A DNA stretch of 64,000 nt, from the NCBI RefSeq assembly GCF_964656455.1, contig NC_135717.1, forward strand, positions 2,542,001 through 2,606,000, given 5' to 3'. This document shows, one piece after another, positions 22,101 through 32,431 of this stretch. How positions within the stretch are numbered: the first letter of the stretch is position 1; each line of letters begins with the position of its first letter. The notes under the pieces were generated by a model. The model did no database searches. It was not told the origin of the DNA and worked only from the letters and a program-made list of their open reading frames with translations. This DNA is from Halichoerus grypus. Its lineage: Eukaryota; Chordata; Mammalia; Carnivora; Phocidae. The translations under genes were made by a program, and so were the position numbers.

Positions 22101-24462
22101 TGCTCGTTTGTTTTGTTTCTTAAATTCCACATGTGAGTGAAATCGTATGTTATTTGTCTCTGATTTATTTTGCTTAGCATTGTACTCTCTAGCTCCATGT
22201 TGTTGCAAATGGCATGATTTCATTCTTTTTATATGGCTGAATAATATTCCATTGTGTGTATATACAACTGCTTATTCATTCATCAATTGATGGACACTTG
22301 GGCTGCTCCCATAGTTTGGCTATTGTAAATAATTAGTAAACATAGGGGTGCATGTATCCCTTTGAGTTAGTGTTTTTTGTATTCTTTGGTAAATACCCAT
22401 TAGTGTGATTACTGGATTGTAGGGTGGTTCTGTTTTTAACATTTTGAGGAACCTCCATATGGTTTTCCACAGTGGCTGCACCAGTTTGCATTCCCACCAA
22501 CAGTGCAGGAGGGTTCCATTTTCTCCATATCCTTGCCAACACCTGTTGTCCCTTGTGTTGTTGATTTTAGCCATTGTGACAGGTGTGAGGTGATACCACA
22601 TTGTAGTTTTGATTTGCATTTCTCTCATGGTAAGTGATGACGAGCATCTTTTCATGTATCATGGCCATCTGGATGTATTCTTTGAAGAAATGTCTGTTCA
22701 TGTCTTCTGCCCATTTTTAAATTGGATTATTTGGTTTTTTGGTGTTGAGTTTTGTAAGTTCCTTGTATATTTTGGATACTCTTTATCAGATTTGTCATTT
22801 GCAAATATCTTCTCCCATTCAGTAGGTTGCCTTTTAGTTGTGTTGATTGTTTCCTTGGCTGTGCAGAAGCTTTTTATTATGATGTAGTACAAATAGTTTA
22901 TTTTTACTTTTGTTTCCCTTGCCTCAGGAGAGACGTATCTAGAAAAAAGTTGCTACAGCCAGTGTCAAAGAAATTACTGCCTGTGTTCTCTTTTAGGATT
23001 TTTGTGGTTTCAGGTCCCACATTTAGGTTTTTAATCTACTTTGAGTGTATTTTTGTGTATGGTGTAAGAAAGTGGTCCAGTTTCATTCTTTTGCATGCGG
23101 CTGTCCAGTTTTCCCAACACCATTTGTTGAAAAGACTGTCTTTTTCCCGTTGGGTATTCTTTCCTGCTTTGTTGAAGCTTAATTGATCATCTAATTGTGG
23201 ATTTATTTCTGGGTTTTCTATTCTCTTCTATTGATCTTTGTGTTTGTTTTTGTGCCAGTACCGTACTGTTTTTAAGTACACAGACAGCTTTGTAATATAA
23301 CTTGAAGTCTGGAATTGTGATGCCTCCAGCTTTGCTTTTCTTTTTCAAGATTACTTTGGCTATTTGAGGTCTTAGGGTTTCATACAAATTTTAGGATTGT
23401 TTTAGTTCTGTGAAAAATGCTGTTGGTATTTTGATAGCAATTGCATTAGATTTGTATATTGCTTTGGGTAGTGTAGACATTTTAACAATATTCTTCCAGT
23501 CCATGAGCATGAAATGTCTTTAAATTTCTTTGTGTCATCTTCAATTTCTTTCATCAGTGTTTTATAGTTGTTAGAGGTACAGGTCTTTCACTTCTTTGGT
23601 TAGGTTTATCCCTAGATATCTTATTAATTTTGGTGCAGTTATAAAAGGGATTGCTTTCTTATTTCTCTTTATGCTGCTAATTGTTACTGGCATATAGAAA
23701 TGCAAAAGATTTCTGTAGATTTTGTATTCTGTGGGTTTACTGAATTCATTTATCAGGTCTAGCAGTTTTTTGGTAGAGTCTTTTAGGTTTTCTATATAGA
23801 GTATCAGATCATCTGCAAAAAGTGAAAGTTTTACTTCTTCCTGCCTGATCTGGGTGCACTTTCTTTTTGTTGTCTGATTGCTGTGGCTAGGACTTCCAGT
23901 ACTATGTTGAATGGAGGTGGTGAGAATGACATCCTTGTCTTGTCTCTGACCTAAGGGAAAAGCTCTGTTTTTCCCCATTAAGGATGATGCTCCCTGTGGG
24001 TTTTTCCATCTGTGGCCTTTATTATGTTGAGGTATGTTTTCTCTAAATTTGCTTTGTTGAGAATTTTCATCATGAATGGGTGTTGTACTTTGTCTTTTTC
24101 TACATCTATTGAAATGATTATATAGTTCTTATTTTTTGATATAATGTATCACATTGGTTTGTGAATATTGGACCACCCTTGTAACTTAGGAATAAGTCCC
24201 ACTTGATTGTGGTGAATGATTTTTTAAAATGTATTTTTGGATTCAGTTTGCTGATATGTTGAGGATTTTTGCATCTGTGTTCATCTAGATATTGGCCTGT
24301 AGTTCTCTCTCTCTCTTTTTTTTTTTGTGGTGTCTTTATCTGGTTTTGTTATTGGGGTAATGCTAACCTCATAGAATGAATTTGGAGGTTTTCCTTCCTT
24401 TTCTATTTTTTGGAATAGTTTGGAAAGAATAGGTATTAACTCTTTTTTAAATGTTTGGTAGA

Positions 24463-24660
24463 GGGCCGCCTGGGTGGCTCAGTCGTTAAGTGTCTGCCTT
24501 CAGCTCAGGTCATGATCCCAGGGTCCTGGGATCGAGCCCCGCATCGGGCTCCCTGCTCCACGGGAGGCCTGCTTCTCCCTCTCCCACTCCACCTACTTGT
24601 GTTCCCTCTCTCGCTGTGTCTCTCTCTGTCAAATAAATAAATAAAATCTTAAAAAAAAAA
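24463..24660 (+). repeat. CAN-SINE in the older L1 ORF2
   Basis: A perfect 14-bp target duplication AAATGTTTGGTAGA (24449-24462, 24661-24674) flanks it. The leading GGGCCGCCTGGGTGGCTCAG has a C insertion. The target sequence corresponds to the 'TFQEEL' area of ORF2. Confidence 0.97.
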
Positions 24661-25324
24661 AAATGTTTGGTAGAATTTGCCTCTGAAGCCATCTGGTCCT
24701 GGACTTTTGTTTGGTGGGATTTTTTTGGTTATTGACTCAATTTCTTTGCTGTTTATTGGTCTGCTCAAATTTTCTATTTCTCCCTGTTGCAGTTTTGGTA
24801 ATTTATGTTTCTAGGAATTTATCCATTTCTTCTAGGTTGTCCCAGTTTGTGGGCATATAGTTTTTCATAATCTCTTATGATTGTTGTATTTCTATGATGT
24901 TGGTTATTATTTCTCCTCTCTCATTTGTGATTTAATTTGAGTCCTTTCTCTTTTTTTCTTTGTAAGTCTAGAGGTTTATCAATTTTACTGGTCCCCCTCT
25001 TCCCCCAATGAACCAGCTCCTGGTTTCATTGATCTGTTGTTCTTTTTTTTTTTTCCAGTTTCTATATTATTTATTTCTGCTCTAATCCTTATTACTTCCT
25101 TCCTCCTGCTAGTTTTAGGTTTTGTTTGTTCTTTTTCTAGCTCCGTTAGGTGTAAGATTAGGTTGTTTGAAATTTTTCTTGCTTCTTGAAGTAGGCCTGT
25201 ATTGCTATAAACTTCTGTCTTAGAACTGCTTTTGCTACATCCCAAAGGTTTTGGACAGTTATGTTTTCATTTTCATTTGTTTCCTTGTACTTTTTTTTTC
25301 TATTTCTTTTTTTTTTTTTTTTTT

Positions 25325-25784
25325 AATTTTTTTATTGTTATGTTAATCCCCGTACATTACATCATTAGTTTTAGATATAGTGTTCCATGATTCATTGTTT
25401 GTGCATAACACCCAGTGCTCCATGCAGAACGTGCCCTCCTCAATACCCATCACCAGGCTGACCCATCCTCCCAACCCCCTCCCCTCTAGAACCCTCAGTT
25501 TGTTTTTCAGAGTCCATCGTCTCTCATGGTTCTTCTCCCCCTCCGATTTCCCCCCCTTCATTCTTCCCCTCCTGCTACATTCTTCTTCTTCTTTTTTTCT
25601 TTCTTAACATATATTGCATTATTTGTTTCAGAGGTACAGATCTGAGATTCAACAGTCCTGCACAATTCACAGCGCTTACCAGAACACATACCCTCCCCAG
25701 TGTCCATCACCCAGTCACCCCATCCCTCCCACCCCACCCCCCACTCCAGCAACCCTCAGTTTGTTTCCTGAGATTAAGAATTCC
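25325..25784 (-). other. L1 3' UTR with G-rich tract
   Basis: The sense strand is purine- and G-rich. At 25718-25743 the plus strand reads CCATCCCTCCCACCCCACCC and more C, so the L1 RNA carries at least four G runs spaced by 1-2 nt. A second purine tract lies at about 25545-25615. G-rich 3' UTR motifs are a known property of mammalian L1s and may form quadruplexes. Confidence 0.85.
25331..25336 (-). terminator. L1 polyadenylation signal
   Basis: The plus-strand TTTATT is AATAAA in L1 sense, about 7-10 nt before the start of the poly(A) tail. This close spacing is usual for L1. Confidence 0.7.
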
Positions 25785-28700
25785 TCATATCAGTGAGGTC
25801 ATATGATACATGTCTTTCTCTGTTTGACTTATTTCGCTCAGCATAATACCCTCCAGTTCCATCCACGTCGTTGCAAATGGCAAGATCTTATTCCTTTTGA
25901 TGGCTGCATAATATTCCATTGTATATATATACCACATCTTCTTTATCCATTCATCTGTTGATGGACATCTTGGCTCTTTCCACAGTTTGGCTATCGTGGA
26001 CATTGCTGCTATAAACATCGGGGTGCACGTAGCCTTTCGGGTCCCTACTTTTGTATCTTTGGGGTAAATACCCAGTAGTGCAATTGCTGGATCATATGGT
26101 AGCTCTATTTTCAACTTTTTGAGGAACCTCCATACTGTTTTCCAGAGTGGCTGCACCAGCTTGCATTCCCACCAACAGTGTAGGAGGGTTCCCCTTTCTC
26201 CGCATCCCCGCCAACATCTGTCATTTCCTGACTTGTTAATTTTAGCCATTCTGACTGGTGTGAGGTGGTATCTCATTGAGGTTTTGATTTGGATTTCCCT
26301 GATGCCGAGCGATATTGAACACTTTTTCATGTGTCTGTTGGCCATTTGGATGTCTTCTTTGGAGAAATGTCTGTTCATGTCTTCTGCCCATTTCTTGATT
26401 GGATTCTTTGTTCTTTTGGTGTTGAGTTTGATGAGTTCTTTATAGATTTTGGATACTAGCCCTTTATCTGATATGTCATTTGCAAATATCTTCTCCCATT
26501 CTGTCAGTTGTCTTTTGGTTTTGTTGACTGTTTCCTTTGCTTTGCAAAAGCTTTTTATCTTGATGAAGTCCCAATAGTTCATTTTTGCCCTTGCTTCCCT
26601 TGCCTTTGGCGATGTTTCTAGGAAGAAGTTGCTGCGGCTGAGGTCGAAGAGGTTGCTGCCTGTGTTCTCCTTTAGGATTTTGATGGACTCCTGTCTCACA
26701 TTGAGGTCTTTCAACCATTTGGAGTCTATTTTTGTGTGTGGTGTAAGGAAATGGTCCAGTTTCATTCTTCTGCATGTGGCTGTCCAATTTTCCCAACACC
26801 ATTTGTTGAAGAGACTGTCTTTTTTCCATTGGACATTCTTTCCTGCTTTGTCGAAGATTAGTTGACCATAGAGTTGAGGGTCCATTTCTGGGCTCTCTAT
26901 TCTGTTCCATTGATCTATGTGTCTGTTTTTGTGCCAGTACCATACTGTCTTGATGATGACAGCTTTGTAGTAGAGCTGGAAGTCTGGAATTGTGATGCCG
27001 CCAGCTTTGCTTTTCTTTTTCAACATTCCTCTGGCTATGCGGGGTCTTTTCTGGTTCCATACAAATTTTAGGATTATTTGTTCCATTTCTTTGAAGAAAG
27101 TGGATGGTATTTTGATGGGGATTGCATTGAATGTGTAGATTGCTCTAGGTAGGATTGACATCTTCACAATATTTGTTCTTCCAATCCATGAGCATGGAAC
27201 GTTTTTCCATTTCTTTGTGTCTTCCTCAATTTCTTTCATGAGTATTTTATAGTTTTCTGAGTACAGATCCTTTGCCTCTTTGGTTAGATTTATTCCTAGG
27301 TATCTTATGGTTTTGGGTGCAATTGTAAATGGGATCGACTCCTTAATTTCTCTTTCTTCTGACTTGTTGTTGGTGTATAGGAATGCCACTGACTTCTGTG
27401 CATTGATTTTATATCCTGCCACTTGACTGAATTCCTGTATGAGTTCTAGCAGTTTTGGGGTGGAGTCTTTGGGATTTTCCACATAAAGTATCATATCATC
27501 TGCAAAGAGTGAGAGTTTGACTTCTTCTTTGCCAATTTGGATGCCTTTGATTTCTTTTTGTTGTCTGATTGCTGTGGCTAGGACTTCCAGTACTATGTTG
27601 AATAGCAGTGGTGATAGTGGACATCCCTGCCGCGTTCCTGACCTTAGGGGGAAAGCTCTCAGTTTTTCCCCATTGAGAATGATATTCGCTGTAGGTTTTT
27701 CATAGATGGCTTTTATGATATTGAGGTATGTACCCTCTATCCCTATACTCTGAAGAGTTTTGATCAAGAAAGGATGCTGTACTTTGTCAAATGCTTTTTC
27801 TGCATCTATTGAGAGGATCATGTGATTCTTGTTTTTTCTTTTGTTAATGTATTGTATCACGTTGATTGATTTGCGGATGTTGAACCAACCTTGCAGCCCA
27901 GGGATAAATCCGACTTGGTCGTGGTGAATAATCCTTTTAATGTACTGTTGGATCCTATTGGCTAGTATTTTGGTGAGAATTTTTGCATCCATGTTCATCA
28001 GGGATATTGGTCTGTAATTCTCCTTTTTGATGGGGTCTTTGTCTGGTTTTGGGATCAAGGTAATGCTGGCCTCATAAAATGAGTTTGGAAGTTTTCCTTC
28101 CATTTCTATTTTTTGGAACAGTTTCAGAAGGATAGGTATTAATTCTTCTTGAAATGTTTGGTAGAATTCCCCTGGGAAGCCATCTGGCCCTGGGCTTTTG
28201 TGTTTTGGGAGATTTTTGATGACTGCTTCTATTTCCTTAGTGGTTATAGGTCTGTTCAGGTGTTCTATTTCTTCCTGGTTCAGTTTTGGTAGTTGATACA
28301 TCTCTAGGAATGCATCCATTACTTCCAGGTTATCTAATTTGTTGGCATAGAGTTGCTCATAATATGTTCTTATAATTGTTTGTATTTCTTTGGTGTTGGT
28401 TGTGATTTCTCCTCTTTCATTCATGATTTTGTTGATTTGGGTCATTTCTCTTTTCTTTTTGATAAGTCTGGCCAGGGGCTTATCAATCTTGTTAATTCTT
28501 TCAAAGAACCAGCTCCTAGTTTCGTTGATCTGTTCTACTGTTCTTTTGGTTTCTATTTCATTGATTTCTGCTCTGATCTTTATTATTTCTCTTCTCCTGC
28601 TGGGTTTAGGCTTTATTTGCTGTTCTTTCTCCAGCTCCTTTAGGTGTAGGGTTAGGTTGTGTATTTGAGACCTTTCTTGTTTCTTGAGAAAGGCTTGTAT

Positions 28701-29600
28701 TGCTATATACTTTCCTCTTAGGACTGCCTTTGCTGTATCCCAAAGATTTTGAATAGTTGTGTTTTCATTTTCATTGGTTTCCATGAATTTTTTTAATTCT
28801 TCTTTAATTTCCTGGTTGACCCATTCATTCTTCAGTAGGATGCTCTTTAGCCTCCATGTATTTGAGTTCTTTCTGACTTTCCTCTTGTGATTGAGTTCTA
28901 GTTTCAAAGCATTGTGGTCTGAAAATAGGCAGGGGATGATCCCAGTCTTCTGGTACCGGTTGAGACCTGATTTATGACCTAGGATGTGATCTATTCTGGA
29001 GAATGTTCCATGGGCACTAGAGAAGAATGTGTATTCCGTTGCTTTGGGATGGAATGTTCTGAATATGTCTGTGAAGTCCATTTGGTCCAGTGTGTCATTT
29101 AAAGTCTTTATTTCCTTGTTGATCTTTTGCTTAGACGATCTGTCCATTTCAGTGAGGGGGGTGTTAAAGTCCCCCACTATTATTGTATTGTTGTCGATGT
29201 GTTTCTTTGCTTTTGTTATTAATTGCCTTATATAATTGGCTGCTCCCATGTTAGGGGCATAGATATTTACAATTGTTAGATCTTCTTGTTGGATAGACCC
29301 TTTAAGTATGATATAGTGTCCTTCCTCATCTCTTATTACAGTCTTTGGTTTAAAATCTAATTTGTCTGATATAAGGATTGCCACCCCAGCTTTCTTTTGG
29401 TGTCCATTAGCATGGTAAATGGTTTTCCACCCCCTCACTTTCAATCTGGGGGTGTCTTTGGGTCTAAAATGAGTCTCTTGCAGACAGCATATCGATGGGT
29501 CTTGTTTTTTAATCCAATCTGATAGCCTGTGTCTTTTGATTGGGGCATTTAGCCCATTTACATTCAGGGTAACTATTGAAAGATAGGAGTTCAGTGCCAT
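25785..29600 (-). CDS. L1 ORF2 protein: endonuclease and reverse transcriptase
   Basis: 1271 codons (human ORF2p has 1275), starting at ATG 29600-29598. Residues 1-235 form the APE-like endonuclease that nicks target DNA. N13, E42, D144/N146 (GDFN), D204 (SRIDHI) and S227-D228-H229 (SDH) match the catalytic set in position and context. About 450-775 is the reverse transcriptase: [12 protein letters not shown] near 469-480, SIDAEKAFD with D599, [12 protein letters not shown] near 658-668, and the FADD box with D701 and D702. The C-terminal Cys motif is C-x3-C-x7-H-x4-C at C1129, C1133, H1141, C1146. Its role is target-primed reverse transcription of the L1 RNA in the nucleus, and in trans of SINE RNA. 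Translation presumably follows reinitiation or another unconventional route after ORF1, since ORF2 is downstream in the same RNA. No stop or frameshift is present. Confidence 0.98.
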   Translation of the reverse strand: MALNSYLSIVTLNVNGLNAPIKRHRLSDWIKKQDPSICCLQETHFRPKDTPRLKVRGWKTIYHANGHQKKAGVAILISDKLDFKPKTVIRDEEGHYIILKGSIQQEDLTIVNIYAPNMGAANYIRQLITKAKKHIDNNTIIVGDFNTPLTEMDRSSKQKINKEIKTLNDTLDQMDFTDIFRTFHPKATEYTFFSSAHGTFSRIDHILGHKSGLNRYQKTGIIPCLFSDHNALKLELNHKRKVRKNSNTWRLKSILLKNEWVNQEIKEELKKFMETNENENTTIQNLWDTAKAVLRGKYIAIQAFLKKQERSQIHNLTLHLKELEKEQQIKPKPSRRREIIKIRAEINEIETKRTVEQINETRSWFFERINKIDKPLARLIKKKREMTQINKIMNERGEITTNTKEIQTIIRTYYEQLYANKLDNLEVMDAFLEMYQLPKLNQEEIEHLNRPITTKEIEAVIKNLPKHKSPGPDGFPGEFYQTFQEELIPILLKLFQKIEMEGKLPNSFYEASITLIPKPDKDPIKKENYRPISLMNMDAKILTKILANRIQQYIKRIIHHDQVGFIPGLQGWFNIRKSINVIQYINKRKNKNHMILSIDAEKAFDKVQHPFLIKTLQSIGIEGTYLNIIKAIYEKPTANIILNGEKLRAFPLRSGTRQGCPLSPLLFNIVLEVLATAIRQQKEIKGIQIGKEEVKLSLFADDMILYVENPKDSTPKLLELIQEFSQVAGYKINAQKSVAFLYTNNKSEEREIKESIPFTIAPKTIRYLGINLTKEAKDLYSENYKILMKEIEEDTKKWKNVPCSWIGRTNIVKMSILPRAIYTFNAIPIKIPSTFFKEMEQIILKFVWNQKRPRIARGMLKKKSKAGGITIPDFQLYYKAVIIKTVWYWHKNRHIDQWNRIESPEMDPQLYGQLIFDKAGKNVQWKKDSLFNKWCWENWTATCRRMKLDHFLTPHTKIDSKWLKDLNVRQESIKILKENTGSNLFDLSRSNFFLETSPKAREARAKMNYWDFIKIKSFCKAKETVNKTKRQLTEWEKIFANDISDKGLVSKIYKELIKLNTKRTKNPIKKWAEDMNRHFSKEDIQMANRHMKKCSISLGIREIQIKTSMRYHLTPVRMAKINKSGNDRCWRGCGERGTLLHCWWECKLVQPLWKTVWRFLKKLKIELPYDPAIALLGIYPKDTKVGTRKATCTPMFIAAMSTIAKLWKEPRCPSTDEWIKKMWYIYTMEYYAAIKRNKILPFATTWMELEGIMLSEISQTEKDMYHMTSLI

Positions 29601-29681
29601 TGTATTGCCTGTAAAGTGACTGTTACTGTATATTGTTTGTGTTCCTTTCTGGTCTATGTTGCTTTTAGGCTCTCTCTTTGC

Positions 29682-30578
29682 TTAGAGGACCCCTTTCAAG
29701 ATTTCTTGTAGGGCTGGTTTCGTGTTTGCAAATTCCTTTAGTTTTTGTTTGTCCTGGAAGCTTTTTATCTCTCCTTCAATTTTCAATGACAGCCTAGCTG
29801 GATATAGTATTCTTGGCTGCATATTTTTCTCATTTAGTGCTCTGAATATGTCCTGCCAGTCCTTTCTGGCCTGCCAGGTCTCTGTGGATAAGTCTGTTGC
29901 CAATCTAATGTTTCTACCATTGTAGGTTACATATCTCTTCTCCCGAGCTGCTTTCAGGATTTTCTCTTTGTCTCTGAGACTCGTAAGTTTCACTATTAGA
30001 TGTCGGGGTGTTGACCTATTTTTATTGATTTTGAGAGGGGTTCTCTGTGCTTCCTGGATTTTGATGCCTGTTTCCTTCCCCAAATTAGGGAAGTTCTCTG
30101 CTATAATTTGCTCCATTATACCTTCTGCACCTCTCTCTCTTTCTTCTTCTTCTGGGATCCCAATTATTCTAATGTTGTTTCGTCTTATGGTATCGTTTAT
30201 CTCTCGAATTCTGCCCTCGTGATCCAGTAGTTGTTTATCTCTCTTTTTCTCAGCTTCTTTATTTTCCATCATTTGGTCTTCTATCTCACTGATTCTTTCT
30301 TCTGCCTCATTTATCCTAGCAGTTAGCGCCCCCATATTTGATTGCACCTCATTAATAGCCTTTTTGATTTCTACTTGGTTCGATTTTAGTTCTTTTACTT
30401 CTCCAGAAAGGGTTTCTCTAATAACTTCCATGTTTTTTTCAAGCCCAGCTAGTATCTTTAAAGTGATGATTCTGAACTCTAGATCTGACATCGTACTAAT
30501 GTCCGTATTGAGTAAGTCCCTGGCAGTCGGTACTACCTCTTGTTCTTTTTGTTGAGGTGATTTTTTCCGTCTTGTCAT
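29682..30578 (-). CDS. L1 ORF1 protein: RNA-binding chaperone
   Basis: 298 codons (human ORF1p has 338), ATG at 30578-30576. The N-terminus is basic (RRKK at 3-6). Residues about 35-131 are a heptad-rich, charged coiled coil that would drive trimer formation. About 134-222 is the RRM-like domain, opening with NNIRIIGIPE (134-143) and closing near REKRYVTYNG (212-221). About 223-286 is the C-terminal domain, with ATDLSTETWQARKDW at 227-241 and ILYPARL at 257-263. Known family role: coats L1 RNA in a cytoplasmic ribonucleoprotein and acts as a nucleic acid chaperone during integration. It is separated from ORF2 by 81 nt, as expected for a bicistronic L1. Confidence 0.97.
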   Translation of the reverse strand: MTRRKKSPQQKEQEVVPTARDLLNTDISTMSDLEFRIITLKILAGLEKNMEVIRETLSGEVKELKSNQVEIKKAINEVQSNMGALTARINEAEERISEIEDQMMENKEAEKKRDKQLLDHEGRIREINDTIRRNNIRIIGIPEEEERERGAEGIMEQIIAENFPNLGKETGIKIQEAQRTPLKINKNRSTPRHLIVKLTSLRDKEKILKAAREKRYVTYNGRNIRLATDLSTETWQARKDWQDIFRALNEKNMQPRILYPARLSLKIEGEIKSFQDKQKLKEFANTKPALQEILKGVL

Positions 30579-30791
30579 TTTGTGCAGAGGAGAATAGATT
30601 AATGAGAGACCAAAATGCTAACAGGGTAACAACGTCCCCGGAAAATATACTCTAAACAAATCAGAAAAGACCTGAAGCAGTGGGAAAAGAAAGGGAAAGA
30701 GAGAAAAAAGAAAAGGAAAGAAAAAAAGAAAAAAGAAAAAGATAAAGATAAAAACAAACAAAAGCAGAACAAAACAAAACAAAACAAAAAC

Positions 30792-31330
30792 AGAATGTGA
30801 TCAAATATGATCAGGCTGGATTATAGATCAGTGCCACACACTAGATTTTGGGTGTATTTTGGTCTGTTAAAAGAAAGTCCCTCCCAAAATTTTAAAGAAA
30901 GAAAAACTTATATATGTACAAAAATAAGGGTTGATATGATGAAGGGATGGAATATGACTGTAAAGATGGAAATTATAAAAAATTTTAAAAAAGGATTTGA
31001 TAAGTTGTTTGAAAAAAGAAAGAAGAGGATTAAAAAAAAAAAAAGAAAGAAAAAAGGGAGAGAATGTGATCAGGCAGGGGAGTAGAAAAAAACCATACAC
31101 TAGAGATTTAGAGTATATTTTGATCTGTTAGAAGAAACTATCTCAAGATTTTAAAGAGAGAACAACTTATATATATATGCCAAAAATACGGGTAACTACT
31201 ATGAAGGGATAGAATATGACTTTAAAAATGAAAAATAAAAATGTTTTTTTTAAAAAAGGGATTGATAAGATGTTGGTTGAAAAAGGGAAAAAGAAAAATT
31301 CAAAAAAAAAGAAAAAAGGAAAAAAGAAAA
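30792..31330 (-). repeat. Two imperfect tandem repeats in the L1 5' UTR
   Basis: Copy A begins at 30792 and copy B at 31061, both with AGAATGTGATC on the plus strand. Shared order: CACTAGA, GTATATTTTG/GTGTATTTTGG, ATCTGTTA/GTCTGTTA, TTTTAAAGA, ACTTATATAT, ATGAAGGGAT, GAATATGACT, GATTGATAAG/GATTTGATAAG, AAAAAAG-rich end. Period about 260-269 bp. A purine-rich stretch at 30613-30790 may be a worn third unit. Confidence 0.9.
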
Positions 31331-31642
31331 AAAGACAGTTAAAAAAAAATAATTAACTTTGAAAGACTAAAGAATCATGGTAAAAAAGCCATGAATTCTA
31401 TGTGCAGTATTCCCCTAGCGCTGGAGTTCTGCCGTTCTCATTGATCGGTAAACTTGGTCTTGGCTGGCTGTTCTCGCTGATCTTCTGGGGGAGGGGCCTG
31501 TTGCCGTGGTTCCCAAATGTCTTTGCCGGAGGCGGAATTGCCCCGCCCTTGCCGGTCGGGCTAAGTAATCTGCTCGGGTTTGCTCTCCGGAGCTTTTGTT
31601 CCCTGCAAGCTTTCCGTACAGCTTTGGAGGCGGAGAGTGAAA

Positions 31643-31972
31643 ATGGTGGCCTCCCAGTCTCCGCCCCGGCGGAGCCAAGAACTCGGGGTCCCGCTCCTCA
31701 GCGAGCCCCCAGAGAAAAGCAGTCAGTCACTCCCGTCTCCCCGGTCTCCGGCCGCACTCCGCGCTCACCCGGCCTGTGACCGCGCCTTTCTATCTGGCAC
31801 CCGACCCCGGGTGGAGTCTCCAAACCCAGCAGATCCCCGCGGTGCGCTCCCGCACCTCTCCTCCCAGGGGAAGAAGGTGAGTCTCCCCGGATCTGCCGCT
31901 TGTTGGGTCCCTGCTGGAGGAGCAGTGGCCCGACTGTGCCGCGGATCACGGTTTATAGCAACCCCGAGCTGA
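31643..31972 (+). CDS. Antisense ORF in the L1 5' UTR (ORF0-like, hypothetical)
   Basis: ATG at 31643 sits in a strong context (A at -3, G at +4). The frame runs 109 codons and ends about 470 bp inside the L1 5' end. It points out of the L1, opposite to ORF1 and ORF2. The predicted product is rich in Ser, Pro and Arg with no domain I know. A consensus splice donor AAG/GTGAGT lies in frame after codon 78 (31874-31882). Primate L1s have an antisense ORF0 in a comparable position that can splice into flanking exons. Whether carnivoran L1s do this is inference, and CpG-rich DNA makes long open frames by chance more likely. Confidence 0.3.
   Translation: MVASQSPPRRSQELGVPLLSEPPEKSSQSLPSPRSPAALRAHPACDRAFLSGTRPRVESPNPADPRGALPHLSSQGKKVSLPGSAACWVPAGGAVARLCRGSRFIATPS
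31874..31882 (+). promoter_or_regulatory. Consensus splice donor, antisense to L1
   Basis: AAGGTGAGT matches the mammalian 5' splice site closely and lies on the strand opposite to the L1 genes, so an antisense-promoter transcript could splice outward. Confidence 0.45.
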
Positions 31973-32420
31973 GAGCCCGCACCTGGGCTCCGTCTCTGCA
32001 GCCGGCTTCCCTGCTCCGATCCCTGGGAGCTCTGCCGCACTCAGGCACCCCCGGTCTTTCTGTGACCCCGAGGGTCCTGAGACCACACTGTCCCGCGAGG
32101 GTTCCACCCCCCACTTCGCCACCAGAGTGACGTCCCTCAGCGGAGCAGACTTCTAAAAGTTCCGATTTTGTGCTCCGTGGCTCTATCACTTGCCAGAAGC
32201 GGCCGACGGAGGCCCCTCCCCCGCCGTCTATCCTCCCGAATATCGCCTCGGATTCACTTCTCCGCTCGTCCTACCTTCCAAAAAGTGGTCGCTTTTCTGT
32301 TCAGAGAGTTGTTGCTCTTCTTTTCTTTGATCTCCTGTTGAGTTTGTAGGTGTTCAGAATGGTTTGATCCCTATCCAGCTGAATTCCTGAGAGGAGACGA
32401 AATCCAGGTCTCCTACTCCT

Positions 32421-32431
32421 CCGCCATCTTG
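32421..32431 (-). promoter_or_regulatory. YY1-type site at the L1 5' end
   Basis: The L1 sense strand reads CAAGATGGCGG, starting 11 nt from the 5' end. In human L1 a YY1 site at the same place directs accurate transcription start. The match in motif, position and orientation supports an intact promoter start. Confidence 0.8.

Noticed and set aside
22320..25245. Short minus-strand frames with L1-like peptides (22320-22655, 23571-23978, 24985-25245)
   Set aside because: They are broken pieces of the older host L1 ORF2, not separate genes.
26476..27060. 194-codon minus-strand frame overlapping ORF2
   Set aside because: It is a +1 frame shadow inside the reverse transcriptase C-terminal region. 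Its Gln/Arg-rich composition follows from the ORF2 codons.
26119..29235. Plus-strand open frames opposite L1 ORF2 (for example 26119-26445, 28353-28668)
   Set aside because: They are complementary shadows of ORF2 codons with no start context, splice sites or domain of their own.
31402..31779. 125-codon plus-strand frame in the L1 5' UTR
   Set aside because: It opens with GTG and contains no ATG, so it is not a plausible mammalian ORF. The ATG frame at 31643 is the better antisense candidate.
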